The notes: generated from the sequence alone by a model not told the origin. 64,000 nucleotides of DNA from Brienomyrus brachyistius (GCF_023856365.1 NC_064534.1:14009460-14073459); one strand, 5' to 3'; numbered from the stretch's first letter, positions 14,555 to 29,100 are shown. Numbers and translations: made by a program.

Positions 14555-15649
14555 TACGTATTATAAATAATTAGCATTAGTCACACATCTGGTGAATTTA
14601 AGCACCCCAGTTCACTGGGACAGTGGAAGGAAACAGGAGTATCCTCTCCATAAAACCACGAGCACACATGGTGAACATGCACACAAAGTGGTGGTGTGTG
14701 GCGGCAGTACCACTCATCGCACTGGGCTTAAACTATGGCCATGTTAATACTGACATGGCATTTTACGCACAGCCAGTTGTCACTCTGCAAGGACCGCAAT
14801 AGTCTGCTGGGTTCAAAACATCAACAAAACATTTTTACTTTGTCACTTGAAACTAAGTTTAGCAAGCAAGGCTTTTTAGAATATGTAAAAAAAAAAAAAA
14901 AAAATACAATCAGTCTAAAGTTCACTACTGCTGCTTTTGCATGAGCTCTGCATGTGCTCTCTGAGCCAGTCGTATTATCTAGTCTTTGCTCTTGGTGTGT
15001 TTGTAAGAAAGTCGACAACAATGAGTGAAAAGCGAACAGGAACTGGTCACGAAAAAACATTAATCTCCCGCCGTTTGCTGGTATTTTGTATTCCAAAGAG
15101 ACGATATTGAGCAAAAGTAAATGATTTGTCGGTGCTGCTTTGTGGTTTGTGTCACCAGACACCAACTTATTTGACACCATTGGTAAATAAGTTCTATTTG
15201 GCTACATAGTTAATTTTCAATTCCTAAATATCAGAAAAACTTCTTCAAATATCGCAATGCGAACTTTTCCCAGTAGCCTTCGTCCCTAAAACACATTATG
15301 CAGTATTAAAACTACATATTATATGGTTATTATACAATAATATACCTTTATGTATCAGGCTAAGTGATGGGGCTAACTCTAGTTTTAGCAGCGATTTATT
15401 TTGACATGCAGCAATTGTAGAAAGTAAATTAAGCTAAATTAATGACACACGACCGGCTAAGGCTACTCCGAGAGGCTAAATGGCACATATTGATGGCTAA
15501 CCTTGCATTATCGGGTTATTCTGTAAAACCCGAGTGTCTTATTTTTAAGCGGTATTTGCACGATATTGAAGTTCTCCTTTGCAATACTGACAGCTGACTG
15601 CTTGAAGTGCTTTCACACAACTGATGGCTTTTGCTCCTTTATTTTCACA

Positions 15650-15800
15650 TTTATCTGCTATGCGGCGTCTTCCTTCCGCCATATTGCAGAGTAATCGAGA
15701 AATTTTATTCAATGTTGTTTTGCAATCGAGTGATTGAGTTTAATCGAGTATTCGTGACAGCTTTAGATGAATTCAGTTTGTTACATTTTTCTCCGTTGCA
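15650..15800. repeat. Possible old hAT-like remnant
   Basis: Phrases such as 'gtaatcgagaaattttattc' and 'ttaatcgagtattcgtgaca' resemble the TAATCGAGTAATCG-type ends of fish hAT elements. No clear partner end was found. Confidence 0.3.
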
Positions 15801-17099
15801 TATCCTAGCCGTCAGCGCGGATAGAAAGCACAATGGCGGTCGGAGGGAAAGTATGGGTGCATTATCACCGTTGGAATCAGCGCCACCCATCGATGGCTTC
15901 ACCATGCTGGGTCGCGTTTAAAAAAAAATAAAATAAAATAAGTTTAAATTGTTGGACATGGAACTGCTGCTGAATTGGTTTCTTCCATTCTGGGAGTCAT
16001 TGTAAATCAGCAAGATGATAATAAATCAAAATAACTAGTGAATAAGTCACTCAGGTTTGTTTGGCCTTACGGTGCATGGCTGTAGGAGAGAGGGGTGTTG
16101 TAAGGATCACAGGGTGGTCATGTTCCCCTACACCTGAAAGTCATGGTGACTTGGAGTGGACTGATCGCACAAATTGCTGTATGGACCGTGAAGGCAGATG
16201 TTTCGTGTGTGTGTCTCTGTGTATCAGTGTATAATTTTCCCTCCAGGTCAACATTTGGCAGTGCATCTGCTGCAAGTATCATGATTTTAACATATGATTC
16301 TGGCCCCCCACCCCCACCCAGGCCCCCTGGCTGTTTATCTTGGCTGCTCTTCTTCCGTGAAGCCTAGCACCCTGGCCCCTGCAATTTTTTCCCCCACCCC
16401 AGTTCTCCCAGTGTGAGTCCGCGTGGTGGGATTTTGGGATTGGGGGGTGGGTGGGGGTTAGCGGAGCAGGTGGCGTGGTGTTTGGGGGTGGGGGCGGGGG
16501 CATTTGTTTCCTGGTGCTCGCTGACTGAGAGCGATATTAATAATGAATCAAACTGGGGAACGAGGAGCCTGTGTGGGACTGGCAGGGGAAGAACATGGCT
16601 GAAATCCCTGGTGGTTGAATGGGCCCCCACTGGAGAGAATTTCATTATTTTCATAGACAGTACTGCTCCCCCCACCCCCAATGTGATGGCAATTTACAGT
16701 TAAGCACAGAGCTGAATTGTGTGGAAAAAGGTCCCCTTTGTGGCTGTGCTTTTCTGTACTTTCAGGCCTGGTTTGTACGTGAAGCGTAATGGTGCAGCTG
16801 AGGGGATAGGTGTTTGGATCCAAGCTGTTCCCTGCTAGGATAAGGCTGAGCTGCCCAGTTCCTTCCCTCTGGCAGTCTGTTGGCCCCCCAGCTGTCAGGA
16901 AACAATACCCTGAGCCTGCCTGAGCCCATTCCTGAAACCGGCTCGATGCCGTAATGTCTTTTCCATTTCTAACCTGCAGCTATCCAAACTCCCTCCCTAA
17001 CAGTAAAGTCGTGGTGATGAATGAAGCCTCAAAGTCTCTTTACAAATCTTCATTAACCCTTAATGAACCCTTTTCTTTATAGATTGTAGATTTTGCCAC

Positions 17100-17640
17100 C
17101 CGACTTAGCACCTTTGAGGTGTGCCTGCGTCGCGATGATTGATCGTTGTTTTTTCGGCTTTTGTGCGCGGCTTTTCACGCGATAAACGGTGCCCCCTGTT
17201 TGCCGAAGCCGGTGGAAGGCAACCGCGACCCATCCGGTGTTTATCTACGGCGCGCCGGCCTTTTGTGGGAACCGCGACAGGCGCTCCGGCCTGCTGCTAA
17301 ATAAGTGAAGAGGGATGTTTGCTCAGCGGTTGCGGGGGGTGGGGCGTTAATTAATTTGTGTTATGATGATAACCCTGCCCAGCCGTCCTTTCCTTGGCGG
17401 CATTGAGAGCGTGGTGAAGTGGTGTCGGTCAAAGTGGAGATTGAGAAGGTGCCACGACAAGCCCCTCTAGGCCAGAACTCTCCGAGGCCCCAGTGCCAAG
17501 GCCGCCGGTGGGTCGCGCCCTTTCCCCGTAGCCGTGACGTGTCACTCGGCGGGGTCAACCCGGAGCTCTGCAGCGGGCACTAATCTGTGCACGCTGACCT
17601 TGCGCATGATGCTGAACACGCATGCCTTACCGCACGCGTT
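17100..17640 (+). promoter_or_regulatory. CpG-richer block in the tcf7l1 intron (possible internal promoter or enhancer)
   Basis: CG dinucleotides are frequent (for example GGCGCGCCGG, TGCGCGCGG-like and CACGCG stretches) compared with the flanking intron. It lies 1.3-1.8 kb before the YLQMKW exon. The function is inferred only. Confidence 0.3.
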
Positions 17641-18948
17641 AATCCGGAAAGCTTTTAAATGCGTTTTCGATCCTTCCTGAATTTGTCACAGAAAAGACCG
17701 TCGACGCACATGAAAATCTGATATATCAGGGCGTACAACTGATACACAGAGCAGATGTCTGAACAGCTCATGGAGGACATACAGGCTCAGCATTTTTAAT
17801 TTTTTTTTTTTAAAAAAGGATTTGATTCAGCACGAACGCAAGATTCCTTGTCGCGACTTAATTATAACAACAATTACAGGTCATTATGATAATGATGCTA
17901 ATTAATTTTGTCACAATGTATTCACACCCTCGGAGGAGCTGTTGGTAACTTGCACAGTATTTATTTAAAATAAATAATCCTTGTTTTAGTTTAAAAGAAC
18001 AAATCACAAGAGGGCTGTTGACTTAGACGATTACCCTGCCCCCTCCCCCGTTTCTGCCTGCACTCTCCCACAGAAAGATAGGACTTCCTTCCAGCTGTTG
18101 AGCACCCCCCCCATCCATCCCCCTCCCTCCCATCCCAGACGATGGGCGCCCACAGCTGTGGGCTTGCAGGACCACATTCCCTGGACAGCGTTAATTTCAC
18201 AGTCCCCACCAGTGCACGGTATCCACGGCACGTTAACCCCAACCCCCCCCAGCTTACCCATTCCCAGAAACCCCTTTCCATCCCTGGGTGCTCCCCCTCC
18301 CTCTCTGTGTCTACAGGTGGCAAGAGAGGATGTCCGAGTTATAGCCCTCTGCTGAATTTCACCCTAATTTTTTAACATCCCATAATACGCTGTAATACAA
18401 ATATTCATTTCCAGGGACCTGACACAGCATGGTTCAGTGAGTTGCTAAACGTGACACTGAGCGTGTCACTGAAAAGTCAGAGAACAATCCCCCCCCCCCA
18501 GAATAAAATGGATGGCAGTTTGGTGTGACTCAGGGCATTGTTATTCCCGCTGGCACCATGTGCCCTACCTCTGAGCGACATCCTGGGCTAAGTGGTCGCG
18601 TCTGCTTTGGGTGTCTTCAGATACGCTAGAATAATGTGACGACGGGCGTGTGCAATAGCGTTTCGCAACAGAAAGTGCTGCAAGGACAGACACCTTTGTG
18701 TGTAGTTAATGCCGTCACTCTAGAACGTTCTGCCATAAATTGACACCTTGACAGTGGAGGTCCGCCTGAAGAGGCACGTTGACGCTTCCTCCTCTTCCAT
18801 GCATTTGTCATTCTGTGGGCTGGTAACTTCTGAAGACCCTTTTTGCTGGACTTTCTTTTATTACGATTTCAGATATCCCCCCCCCCCCCCCCCCCCATTC
18901 ATTTAATCACCTCACTGATTGTTAATTTCGTTCCTCCTCGTTCCACAG

Positions 18949-19032
18949 TACTTGCAGATGAAATGGCCACTGATCGATGTCCCCGGGACTGCGGCTCTCA
19001 AAGACTCCAGGTCCCCCACCCCCGGACACCTA
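18949..19032 (+). CDS. tcf7l1 exon ([11 protein letters not shown])
   Basis: This 28-codon exon is phase 0 at both ends, with acceptor TTCCACAG and donor GTGAGT. It encodes [12 protein letters not shown] through SPTPGHL, a block conserved in TCF/LEF proteins between the beta-catenin-binding and Groucho-binding parts. A poly-C run lies about 50 bp upstream (18877-18896). Confidence 0.95.
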
Positions 19033-22000
19033 GTGAGTATAACCCGCACACACGTCCCCTACCCCTGTCCTGCCCTGCTCTGTCAGGCGCCCCATCTGCT
19101 TGATCGTCACGTGAGACAAAACACGGTTTGGGTCTCTCAGGACACAACTGCCGTAACGTCCATAAGTCATGACGTCTTTCCGGCTCTTAAGCCATTTCGT
19201 GTTTTGGTTTTTGTTCTGTATTTCTGTCAGGAATAAAGTGAACCAGCTAATCCCCTGGGGAGAAAAGGCCGTCCTCCCCAGAGATGTTTGCCGTGTTTCC
19301 TTTGTCTTGTTTATGTGTTATCTGTCTCACCCAAGCTTAGAATGTTATCAACCTTGACCCAGTATCTGTAGAAGTTGTTAAACCTGTTACAGAGGTGTGC
19401 CTTGGGGGAAAGAAGCAGATAAACACTACTAAGGGTTTGCATTTCACTGATGGTGGAGGAACAAGCGAAGCAGTGGGATTATATGATGATCATATTTACG
19501 TTACCTACGCCCCGCGTGTTAAGCAATGTTCAGTCCTGCCCGCGGGTGGCTGATCGCCTAGTCCCGCCACCCGGCATGTCCCGAGCTGCTTATATCATTT
19601 TCCAGGTAGCTGTTAGTCAGCCTGGCGGAGATACTTGGGGAAACAGCCCCAGCCTTTAATTTTACGAGGATACGCTCTCTCTTCTCTCTGAATGGAGCAT
19701 TTGTCTGAGTGTTGCAGGAATAAAGATTCATCTGACAAAGTGATCATTGACGGCAACCAAGGGAGTCTGGTTTTGCTTATGGGTTATTTATATTTTATTT
19801 GTTTGTTTGTTTGTTTTGAACTTCTCTAAGGGACTCCAGAGCCGTTCACTGGGTCACCTTAGTCTCAGCTGGAATCTAATTAGACCTATTTTAGTAGCGC
19901 AAGTGCTGACCGCCCGCTCACCTTGCTTCTACACCAGCGCGTTTGTCTTTGCTGCACAGGGTCTGCTGTGTTGCTACCCAGCACTGGCAGTATTTTATTT
20001 CATTTTATTTGTTTAATGTTGGATATGGAGGAAGATAAAGCGCGACTGTGGCGGTTTCAATCACCGGCAGCTGAAGGGAATGTCGAGGGCCGGGCCCGAG
20101 TGAGCCATACCTCCGCCATGCCGCCTGCTCCTCGTCGCCATGTGCTGCGACCATGCGGTAGTGAAACCCACCGCTCCGTCAGTCCGGAGCTCCGCCTCTT
20201 CCTCTTTCCTGAGGGGGTGTGGGTGGACATCCGGATGCAAGGGGAAAAATAATAATAATACTAACGATAATAATAATAATATACGAATGCTTTGGGCCAA
20301 ACGAAGATGCAGAGCCTCCTGATGGGGAACCTTGGATGTTCACCGTAGTGTGTGTTAGCATTTACATTTCCCACAACTCTTGGCAGCGAACACGGCGGTA
20401 GCTAGTCAATCAGATCGTACGCTTCTCTGTTATTCTCTACCTGCAATCACTCGGTGGTGTTTTTTTTTAAGATTTATTATTTCTTGTGCATTTGAAATTC
20501 AGGATTCATAGTCATAAACGATTATGAAAGGATCATGAGAAATTGCGTCCCTGCTGTACCTAAGAGCTCTGGGAGGATCTGTTCCCAGTTCATGCTGAAA
20601 TGGGAAGATGGCTCCCAAAGACGGGCCAGGCTGAGGCAGTGGATATGAAAGGCTGGTGGAAGTCTGTCCTGTCGCTCTGCAGATTGGGTCCGTAAGGCCT
20701 GTATGCTAATGGGGGGAGCCTGCTCAGACTGAGACACTCAATTATTCAGGAGACAGGTTTGTTTAGCATTCTGCTGGCATTGCAGCAGTTGATACGAAGG
20801 GGGGGGGGGCATTGCAAGGGAATTGGGTAGAAGTAAAGGAGCATAGGGCTGTCAGAGACCCACCCCCTTATTTAAGCCTACTGTTCTGAGCAGCCTCCAC
20901 ATGAATAAAACATCAAAGGCAGCACTGGGGCAGGTGATGCATTGTGGGAGAGTCGGCTTTGTCAGTCCGTCAACTGGGCCTGGGTTGGACTCGCTGGGCT
21001 TCTGGGGTCTGGATCTTCAGGGAACAACTGCTCCCTGCTCATAAGTTCAGACAGGACTAATCGATCCTGATCGCCAGATAGTCCCAGATGGGGCTTTACA
21101 GTTGTGCTCGGTTTGCAGAATCCCTTCATGACATTGCACAAAGTGAATGAATCTCAATTGTAGCTCACTGCAATTCTGCTACCTACAGTGTAGATGGGAA
21201 TGAAAATGAACTTGTTCCTTGCACTTGATGTACGTTTCACGTCATTAACATGCATGTTCATTGCTAAAGTTCAGTAAGGACAATTTTTGTCTTTAGTATA
21301 CTGGAGTTGAGGTGTCGTTGCTTGCCAGAAACCTGTATGTCACCATAGTTTGGGGACGGTATGAACCGTTTCTTTCTGTGTAGGAGCACCGGTTGCTCAT
21401 TGTCATATTTTAACCGAAGCATGGAGTCCGACAGACAGATATGGGACAGCCTCCACCCTTCTCTGCTGCTTTCTCGCTCTCGAGAGACAGCCGCGTTGCA
21501 TCTGACTGACACAGCCCAGCGGCTCTCTTCTGGGCGTGACACTCCTTGGCTGCTTGCAGGTTCTTTAAGACTCCACTGACTCAGATGCTATTTGTGAAGT
21601 CGACGTGCCTGGCTGAGAGCGGGCAGCACCCTGACGGTGCATGGCGTGCTCGAGGTGGAGCTGGTGAGCTGTAACACCTAAATATCAGACTGGTGAGGAG
21701 GAATCCCCCAGGATCACATCATTTCTGGACATTGTTCACCTTAACCACCTTAACAAGTTGTTGTTAAGACCTCTGGTGACACTTTTTCTACATCATCTAT
21801 ATGTCTCTCTCTTCCATAAGAATACCGTGAGATTAGTTCAATACCATGTTTTTGAAATATATAAGCTTCTTAACCAGTGGGCTTAAATGCATGAATATTT
21901 CAGCAGATACTGAAGATCTTACTCAGCTACAGAACCACGCAATGTTCCACGCAAAGAAGTACAACATGCTAGTAATATAGTTTTGAGCAGGCAAGGCCCT

Positions 22001-25000
22001 TGGTTTGGACTAGCTGGCCCCTCGGTTTATGTGAGGTGGACTAAAAGCCTGTGAAGAAACAAAAATAGCAGCAGATAATTTTTTGGTTCAAGAGGGTTGT
22101 GGAGAATCGAAAGAAGACCAGGGTACTTCATGTGTTTTGTGGGGAAAAAACAGTTTCATGGTCTCTTATTGAGGAGTGCAGGTCCTTGGATCTGTGAGTT
22201 TTTTTAGGGATTCTTAATGTTTGTACCAAAGTGCGTAGGTGAGACTGATATTGGGGGGGGGGGCATAATTCAGTAATTTGAATGCAAAAGTTTTTTGGGG
22301 GCGGACGAATGAAGCCAAGTTAAATATTGCGGGGAACGTGTCCCCCATGTATGTACCTATCAGCTTGTGCATAGGTGACAATTTAAGTAGGAAGAGAACT
22401 TTCTGCTTGCAAGTACTCAAGTTTTAATTTTAAGTTTCTTAACGTAAATCTCTTGAGCAGTGTACAAATACATTTTTTTGGCAATACTCTAGTGATAGAA
22501 TCAGGGGATAAATGCATGTAGTGTTTTTGTGGATTTCTGGGGTTAGGCCCGACCAGTTATCGCAGGCCTGGTATAATTTTACTGTCTCGTTGAGCGGCAG
22601 TGAGCTCTAGAGACTTGATGGGGCATTTTGGTGGAATGTGCAGACTGATGAATTTGTAAGACCTGATTGTAAATGCTAGAGATATGGACGGCTCACTTTT
22701 TACATCCGCTTCCTGTTGAGGTTGACAAATAGAGCTCAAGTTTCTGCAGCATGCCGTGCATTCTTTGCCCCCCCCCACCCCACCCCAGAAAGGATCATGA
22801 GGCCGAGAGGCACACGCAAAGCTCTTAGGGTTATTCAGTTTGTTCTCAGCTCCCATACCCACAGGCTGTTTGCCTAGTAATTCAATTCAGATGTGAAGAA
22901 TCCAAAAACATGTTTGCTTGAATGAAATCCACCCTCCACCCACATTTGCCAAGGACCCTGCTTTTATTAGCTGCACTCCAAGTTTGACGGCCCAGTGTGG
23001 CGCTGGCATCCCAGTCGACGTCGGCCCAGAGCAGCTGGACAGATACGCCCTTCGTCCGTCTCCTGGATTTGCAGCTTTCTGTTATTTTCGTTGTCTTCCT
23101 GCAACTTTGTCTAGTTTTACACGAAACCATCCAGGACTAATATAGTTTGTAATTCAGACCCCCTTGCTAAGACATTTCTATCGGACGTTTAACCCCCGGT
23201 TGCCCACGAGTAGAACACACGGTCCCTTTATTCCGTTTCCACCTTGAAATTCCACCTCGCATTTTGCTGTCAGATGTCTGATATGAATCTTAATTTGCTA
23301 GAAATAAGGATGTGCTGGAGTTCTTTAAGAGCTGTACGTTTTCTTTGGCCCGTATCTTGACGTAGAACAAGCCCGTGCCTATTTTAAGGGAAGCTGTACT
23401 ACATTTCCTAAGAATTCCTAGAGCTCCCTCTTCCTGCTACATGAGAACACCCTCCGTGGGCCAGACGGGGCCGGATCGGCAAGCAGAACGTGAGTCAGAC
23501 TGTATTTGGTGACCTGCTAACCGAGACCATTTCGCCTTGCCCGGCGAGAGACGTACACAAACATCCATTCTCATTACTCGCCACATTTACAAGATCGAGG
23601 GCCGACCAGATGACGGCTGGGCCTGAATATCCGTCATTCATTCCTCTTCTGCCCCCTTTCCAGATTGAATTATGGGTAGAGGCTGCTTTTTTACATAATG
23701 TCTTATGGCTAATTAATGGCTGTCAATGTTAAATGGCTGTTATTGGCTGATCAGTGCCTCCACTTAATATTTTGGTGCAACAGTATCAACCTGTCACTTG
23801 CTGCATGTCGCTTTGTTGTATATTGGATTAAAATTTTTTTTTTTGTAATTTTCTGGAAAGTGTACTGCAGACGTGCACATAGCACGCCTCCTTTTTGAGA
23901 GCTAATTTGGTTTGACCCCATCATTACCATCCATTATGTGCGCTGTTATTTTTGGGTGGGGGGGGGTGCAGGATTGTGACTGACGATCTGCTGCCGTGCC
24001 GCCACAGACCCCGCGCCCAGCTCGCCCTCTCCGCCTGTCCTGGCAGCGGGTTCGTACTGGCAGGCTTCACCACGGACAGGCTGTATGTGTCGGAGCACCA
24101 AGCCTACAAAACGAGCGCAGTCCCTGGCAGTCGCGCTCCTGGCCCCGGGAATGAGCGCTGTGGGCAGCTGCTCGCAGTGGCGCCCCCTGCAGTACATTTG
24201 CACCATCATGCTGACTCCCCTTTTTGTTTTTCGCCCCCCCTCCTCTCACTGCATGCTGATGGCCTCTAAGAAATTTCTTTTTATTTGTTTAGCAAACGCT
24301 TGTATCCAAAGTGATATTGGATAATTGAGAAAGCGATAGGAGATTATGGGCCTTGCTTAAGGGCTGACTGAAGTCACTTTGCTGACCATGAGATGTGGAG
24401 ACCTTCTGATCGTGGGGACAGCCTCCTAACCGGGCAAGCCATGCTCCACCCCGTTCATCAAAGGTCCACCTTCATTTGTAGATGATTCTTTCAGCACGAG
24501 TTTATGGGAAAGTTCTACAGAAGCTGGTTATAATGGTCAAACCACAGGCATTTTGCGTTACCACCCTGCTAAATCGCATCGGTGTCACCACGCCAGTAGT
24601 GTGTTAATTATTAAAGGGCGTTCTGTGATTCTTACTGATGTGCTGCCCACAGCCGTGCCGGAGCACAGGTCTGGGGCATCCATAATGCAGGGAGCACACC
24701 AAGCTCCAGGGGGCGTAAATCTGCTACACGAGGCCCACAGGCCCGTCGTTAACCCCTGCCGGAGGTCAGGGGGTGCTGGCGCCAGGCATGGACTCTGTCC
24801 CGCGGTGAATGTTTCCCCGTTCGACTGTCACACTCAGGAGCGAAACGCAAACGGGCAGCCGTGGGAGTAGAGTGTGTAGCAGCCGGGGGCGGTGGGGGCT
24901 GGGAAGGTCTGTCTGGGGGCTGGGAAGGTCTGTCAAGAACCTGAAGGCATTTGCAGGGCGTGAGGCGGGTGCTCGGGGGGGCACTCAATGCAGAGCTTGT

Positions 25001-26123
25001 TCCCTTGCAGGGTGTGGCGGTTACAGGACAGGTTTGGTGGGGGGGGGGGCGGTTGCAGGGGGAACAAGCCTCCCTTCTACGGCATGATGGTCGGGGCCAA
25101 CAAGCGGCCCATTGACTGGGACAGTTCAGGAGAAGCGACCGTGGTACATTAAGAAAAGAGCTGCTTTTAAAATGTTATAATATGCCAGTATGGTGGCTCG
25201 GTGGGGGGGGCGCTACTGCCTCACACTCCTGGGGTCAGCGTTCGAATCCCCTCATTTTGGAGTAGCTCTCCTCCAGCAGTCTAACAACATAGTTAGGCTA
25301 CAACTTTGGCATTGCTAATTTGCCCAGAGTGATTGTGTATATGTACCCTCTGATGGCATCCTAACCAGGGTGTAGCCCAGTGTCATGCAGTGTGCTGCCT
25401 GGGATGGGCTGCCTGCGATGGGCTCCGTGCCCCTGTTTACCCTAACATGGATAAGCAGTAGGAAGATAGATAGATTGGTTATTCTCATGTTTGCCCCTAA
25501 CTGGTCTATCGGTCCGACTTTTGCACTTTTGCTTCTGTCCTGACCTGCCCACCAGATATCCGAGAGAGCGGCGGCTTTCTCCTCAGCCTGCCTGTCGGCC
25601 GTGGCTGCCTTGCTGCGTGCCCTGTCCGCTGAAGTGCATAGCTGCTCTTGGCAGGCTTGCGCAGTCCTCACATGGTCTCTGGTATGTGTCCAGCAATCAT
25701 GAGGCCCTGCCACACACACCACCCCTGTTGTTTAACCAGGCACTGCTACTGTCTGCCCCGGCGGGCAGGTGGAGACAAGCAGCTGGGGCGGCGGGCGTGA
25801 TCCCCCACGCAGCAGCACGGGACGGGGCAGGGTGTGTCTGTGGCCCTCTGTGTTCTCCACCCCTGCTAGCTCAGCGACTGGCTTTTGTGTCAGAATGATT
25901 TGGAGAAGGTGAAGACTCTTACCCCTGAGTGTATAATGCTGAGTAAAACTTCCCCTGTAAGAACAGCAGCTCCACTCTCCACTCCTTACAGCAGTGATTT
26001 ATTTTGCTTTAATAGCTTGAGATGCCACTGTTTATGCAATTTAATAGGGGAAAAGTTAATTTATAAAGCTCTGACCCATGGTAGGATGTCTTGGCGAGTG
26101 TGGAGCTATGGATGGTCTAAAGC

Positions 26124-26173
<50 letters not shown>

Positions 26174-29100
26174 CTTCCTTCAGTCTAACAAGGTCCCAGT
26201 GGTGCAGCATGCCCATCATGTACACCCCCTCACGCCCCTCATCACCTACAGCAATGAACACTTTTCCCCCGGAACGCCACCCTCGCACCTCTCTCCAGAA
26301 ATACTGGACCCAAAGACAGGTATGCATCACTGTCTTCACACCCACCTCCTTCGCACTGACTCGAGATCTCCAGAGTTGTGATGGATCAGTGCTCTCGTTT
26401 TTCAGGCATCCCACGGACACCCCACCCCTCAGAGCTCTCGCCCTACTACCCCCTGTCGCCTGGGGCAGTGGGACAGATCCCTCATCCCCTGGGCTGGCTG
26501 GTCCCTCAGTAAGTCCCCTTGCCGGGCAGCACACTCCAAGAGCAGTCTGGGCTGGGTCTTCTGGCAGCCTGACCTATGTGACCCGGCGCCTCCTCAGCTG
26601 TGGGTGGGGGGTGGGGGGTGGGCGGGAGCCACTTCCATTCATGTGCACGCGGCTCACGCGCGGCTCTGCGTCAGTGCGGGATGAATGGATGTTCAGCCCG
26701 ATCAAAGGCGGATCAGCCTTCAGCTAATATGCGAAGATTCCCTCGCAACGCGCCTAATCACCAGATGCTCAGAGCTGGCGAGGTGTACCTCTTTGATGTT
26801 GTGCGTGAAATTTTTTGCTGGTCTATTTCTGATGCCACACTTTCAAGTTGATAATAGGGTGGGGGATGTGGGGGATGGTTGTTACCATCCCAGAAAGACT
26901 GAACTGTGGGAGCTTGCGTGCTTGAATAATTTGTGACTGTTGCATTCTGCTGGAACGTGTTGGGCGTGTCAGATGATGACCCTCACCGATGCTCTCCTCC
27001 ATCTCCAGGCAGGGCCAGCCCATGTACTCCATACCCCCAGGGGGATTCAGACACCCCTACCCGGCTCTTGCAATGAACGCGTCCATGTCCAGGTGAGCTC
27101 CCTTGTCCAGTTGCACCGCATTGTTAGGAAACGCATTAGCTATGCTGCTGCGGGCTGCAGTCAGTCATGCCTTATGCATTGTCATCACCGTAATTCGTGA
27201 AATGCCAATTCCCGGGAATCTGCAGGTTTCACTGCATGAGCTAGCCTGTCAGGGGAATCGCTGACAGGGATGGGAGTGGCACGGCCTCGGGGCTGCCCCG
27301 GATTTCGGGGGCGGAGCTTCCAGCCTGGACATGTCCAGGAAGCGAGTGGGCCTGTCCGGGAATACAAATGAGGCCTCGTTCTCCGACAGGCAGGAGACCG
27401 TCCTTAAGTGCTCCTCTAAGAACGGAGAACCTCAGAGACCATTCGCGATTCCCACTCCGGAGAAGATGTTTCAGTGCGGATTATAGATCTGAAGAGCCTC
27501 CCTCGGTGGCTGGGCCCGGCTGGAGAGCGATCTCCGCAACACGTACGGAGATGAAAGGCTCCCCACTAGCGATGGCAAGGAGCCAAGCGACCCCTACCAT
27601 CCCACCGAACTCGCTGAAATGCACGAATCGGCAGCGGGCCTTTCGGAACGGGTGGGAGACGGAATATCTGCAACGGGCTTTAAATGACCGATTGTGAGCG
27701 CGCCGCGCATGCAATGCATAAAGACGCATTAATGCCGTTCAGTCACTCCTCCCAAGCCCAGAAAACTGGCAGCGCATCCGCTGGTTTCCCTGGTTCCCCA
27801 AACACAGATGTGTGCCCCGCTAGGGCTGCTTGCCGGCTCGGCGTCGGAGCACAATCCCGGCAAACAGTCACTCGCGCAATCGCCGGCATTCATCTCGCCG
27901 TGTTCAAAGGGGGAAAGTCGGAAGGAAGGGGGGGGTGGGCGGGGGGGAGCGCGCAAGTGGCTGTTCTCTTTTTACATGCCGAGGAGAGGGGAAGAGCAGC
28001 TTCTGCTCTCCCAAAGGAGCCCGAACAGCCCCGTCAGCCTGTTCCCAGCTTCAAAACAAATCATTTTAAAAGCTTTAATTGATCATAATTGCACATTTTT
28101 AACATTTCTTTCCCTCTTGAAACTGTGTTGTGAGCGATTATATTCATTTATTTTTTTATTTTTTTATTTTTTGTCGTTGTTGTTGACTCGTGTTCCTCTC
28201 TGCGTGTGACTCTTTTTGTAAGAGCAGCTGCTTCCATTTTAATGAGAAATTTTCCCCCCTCCACCCCCCTGGTTTTCATTCTGGGAATTAATACGAGTAG
28301 AGCGAGAGGCTGCTATACAGGCCGTTGGTGTGTTTGGTGGGTTAGCTGCCCAACACTCCCTGATCTGCGTTCTCCCCTCCAAGGAAATTTTATTCCTTCG
28401 GTTGCTCAAGTGGAGGGAAAAGTTTCTCCAGAACCAGAAACTCGTGGTGCATCTCAGAATCCAACAAACCAATCTTCATTTGCTATTCTGTTTTACCCTG
28501 CAAATTCAACCCGTTGGGTACAACTGGAAATATCGATTTAACAAAAATGTGTGGAGAACAGACACAGATCTCGATTTGATTTATTTATTAAAGCCAATTT
28601 GATGACAATGCCCTATTGTCCTGGCTGGTGGAAAACTGGAATGTCCATGACAGGCAGATTCCCAGTGCCAGGTGGAGAGTGGGTACTTCTGCGGTCTGGA
28701 GCTGGGTTCAGGTGTCGAGCTGCCTCTGTTGCTGTAGCAACAGCACACTCCCTCCTCGGTTTAGAGTGGCATTTCTCATGTGTGCTTTGTGTGAGCTTTC
28801 CTTCAATGTAAAACCAGGAGTACCTGAATGAGGCATAGGGGACGCTGTTTGCAGGCTGCTGGCGAATAGCAGAAGGTCAGCAAAAGGAGTTCTGCAATCC
28901 TGTGGGAGATTTGGGGTGCAGTCTGTGTCCTGTCAGTATGCTTATGTTTACATTGATTCAGAGGCCTCCGTTAGTCTGTCCAGCTACAGTGAAGCTGACG
29001 TCTGGGTGTCGACCCCTTTTCCCTCCTTTCTCGACAGCCTGGTGTCTAGCCGGTTCCCTCCCCATATGGTGCCTCATCACCCCCACGGTCTCCACCAGAC

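Larger units (their letters stand above)
19033..26183 (+). other. tcf7l1 intron
   Basis: No coding exon was recognised in this 7.15-kb intron. It holds an ATAATA-rich patch near 20.25 kb, a homeobox-site-like AT-rich block near 23.64-23.76 kb, two SINE copies (24279-24461 on the minus strand, 25185-25478 on the plus strand), a 20-bp sequence present twice in tandem near 24.89-24.93 kb, and a (CT)n tract that runs into the next splice acceptor. Confidence 0.7.

Noticed and set aside
25315..25722. Minus-strand frame with a helical-looking Ala/Gln/Glu stretch
   Set aside because: It partly overlaps a SINE copy, matches no family I know, and has no convincing exon borders.
26106..26534. 142-codon minus-strand open frame
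   Set aside because: It is antisense to two tcf7l1 exons and the CT repeat, which gives its Arg-Glu run.
25885..26727. A 280-codon plus-strand open frame
   Set aside because: It runs across introns and two tcf7l1 exons, mostly in the wrong frame, and includes the CT microsatellite. It is a shadow of the real exons.
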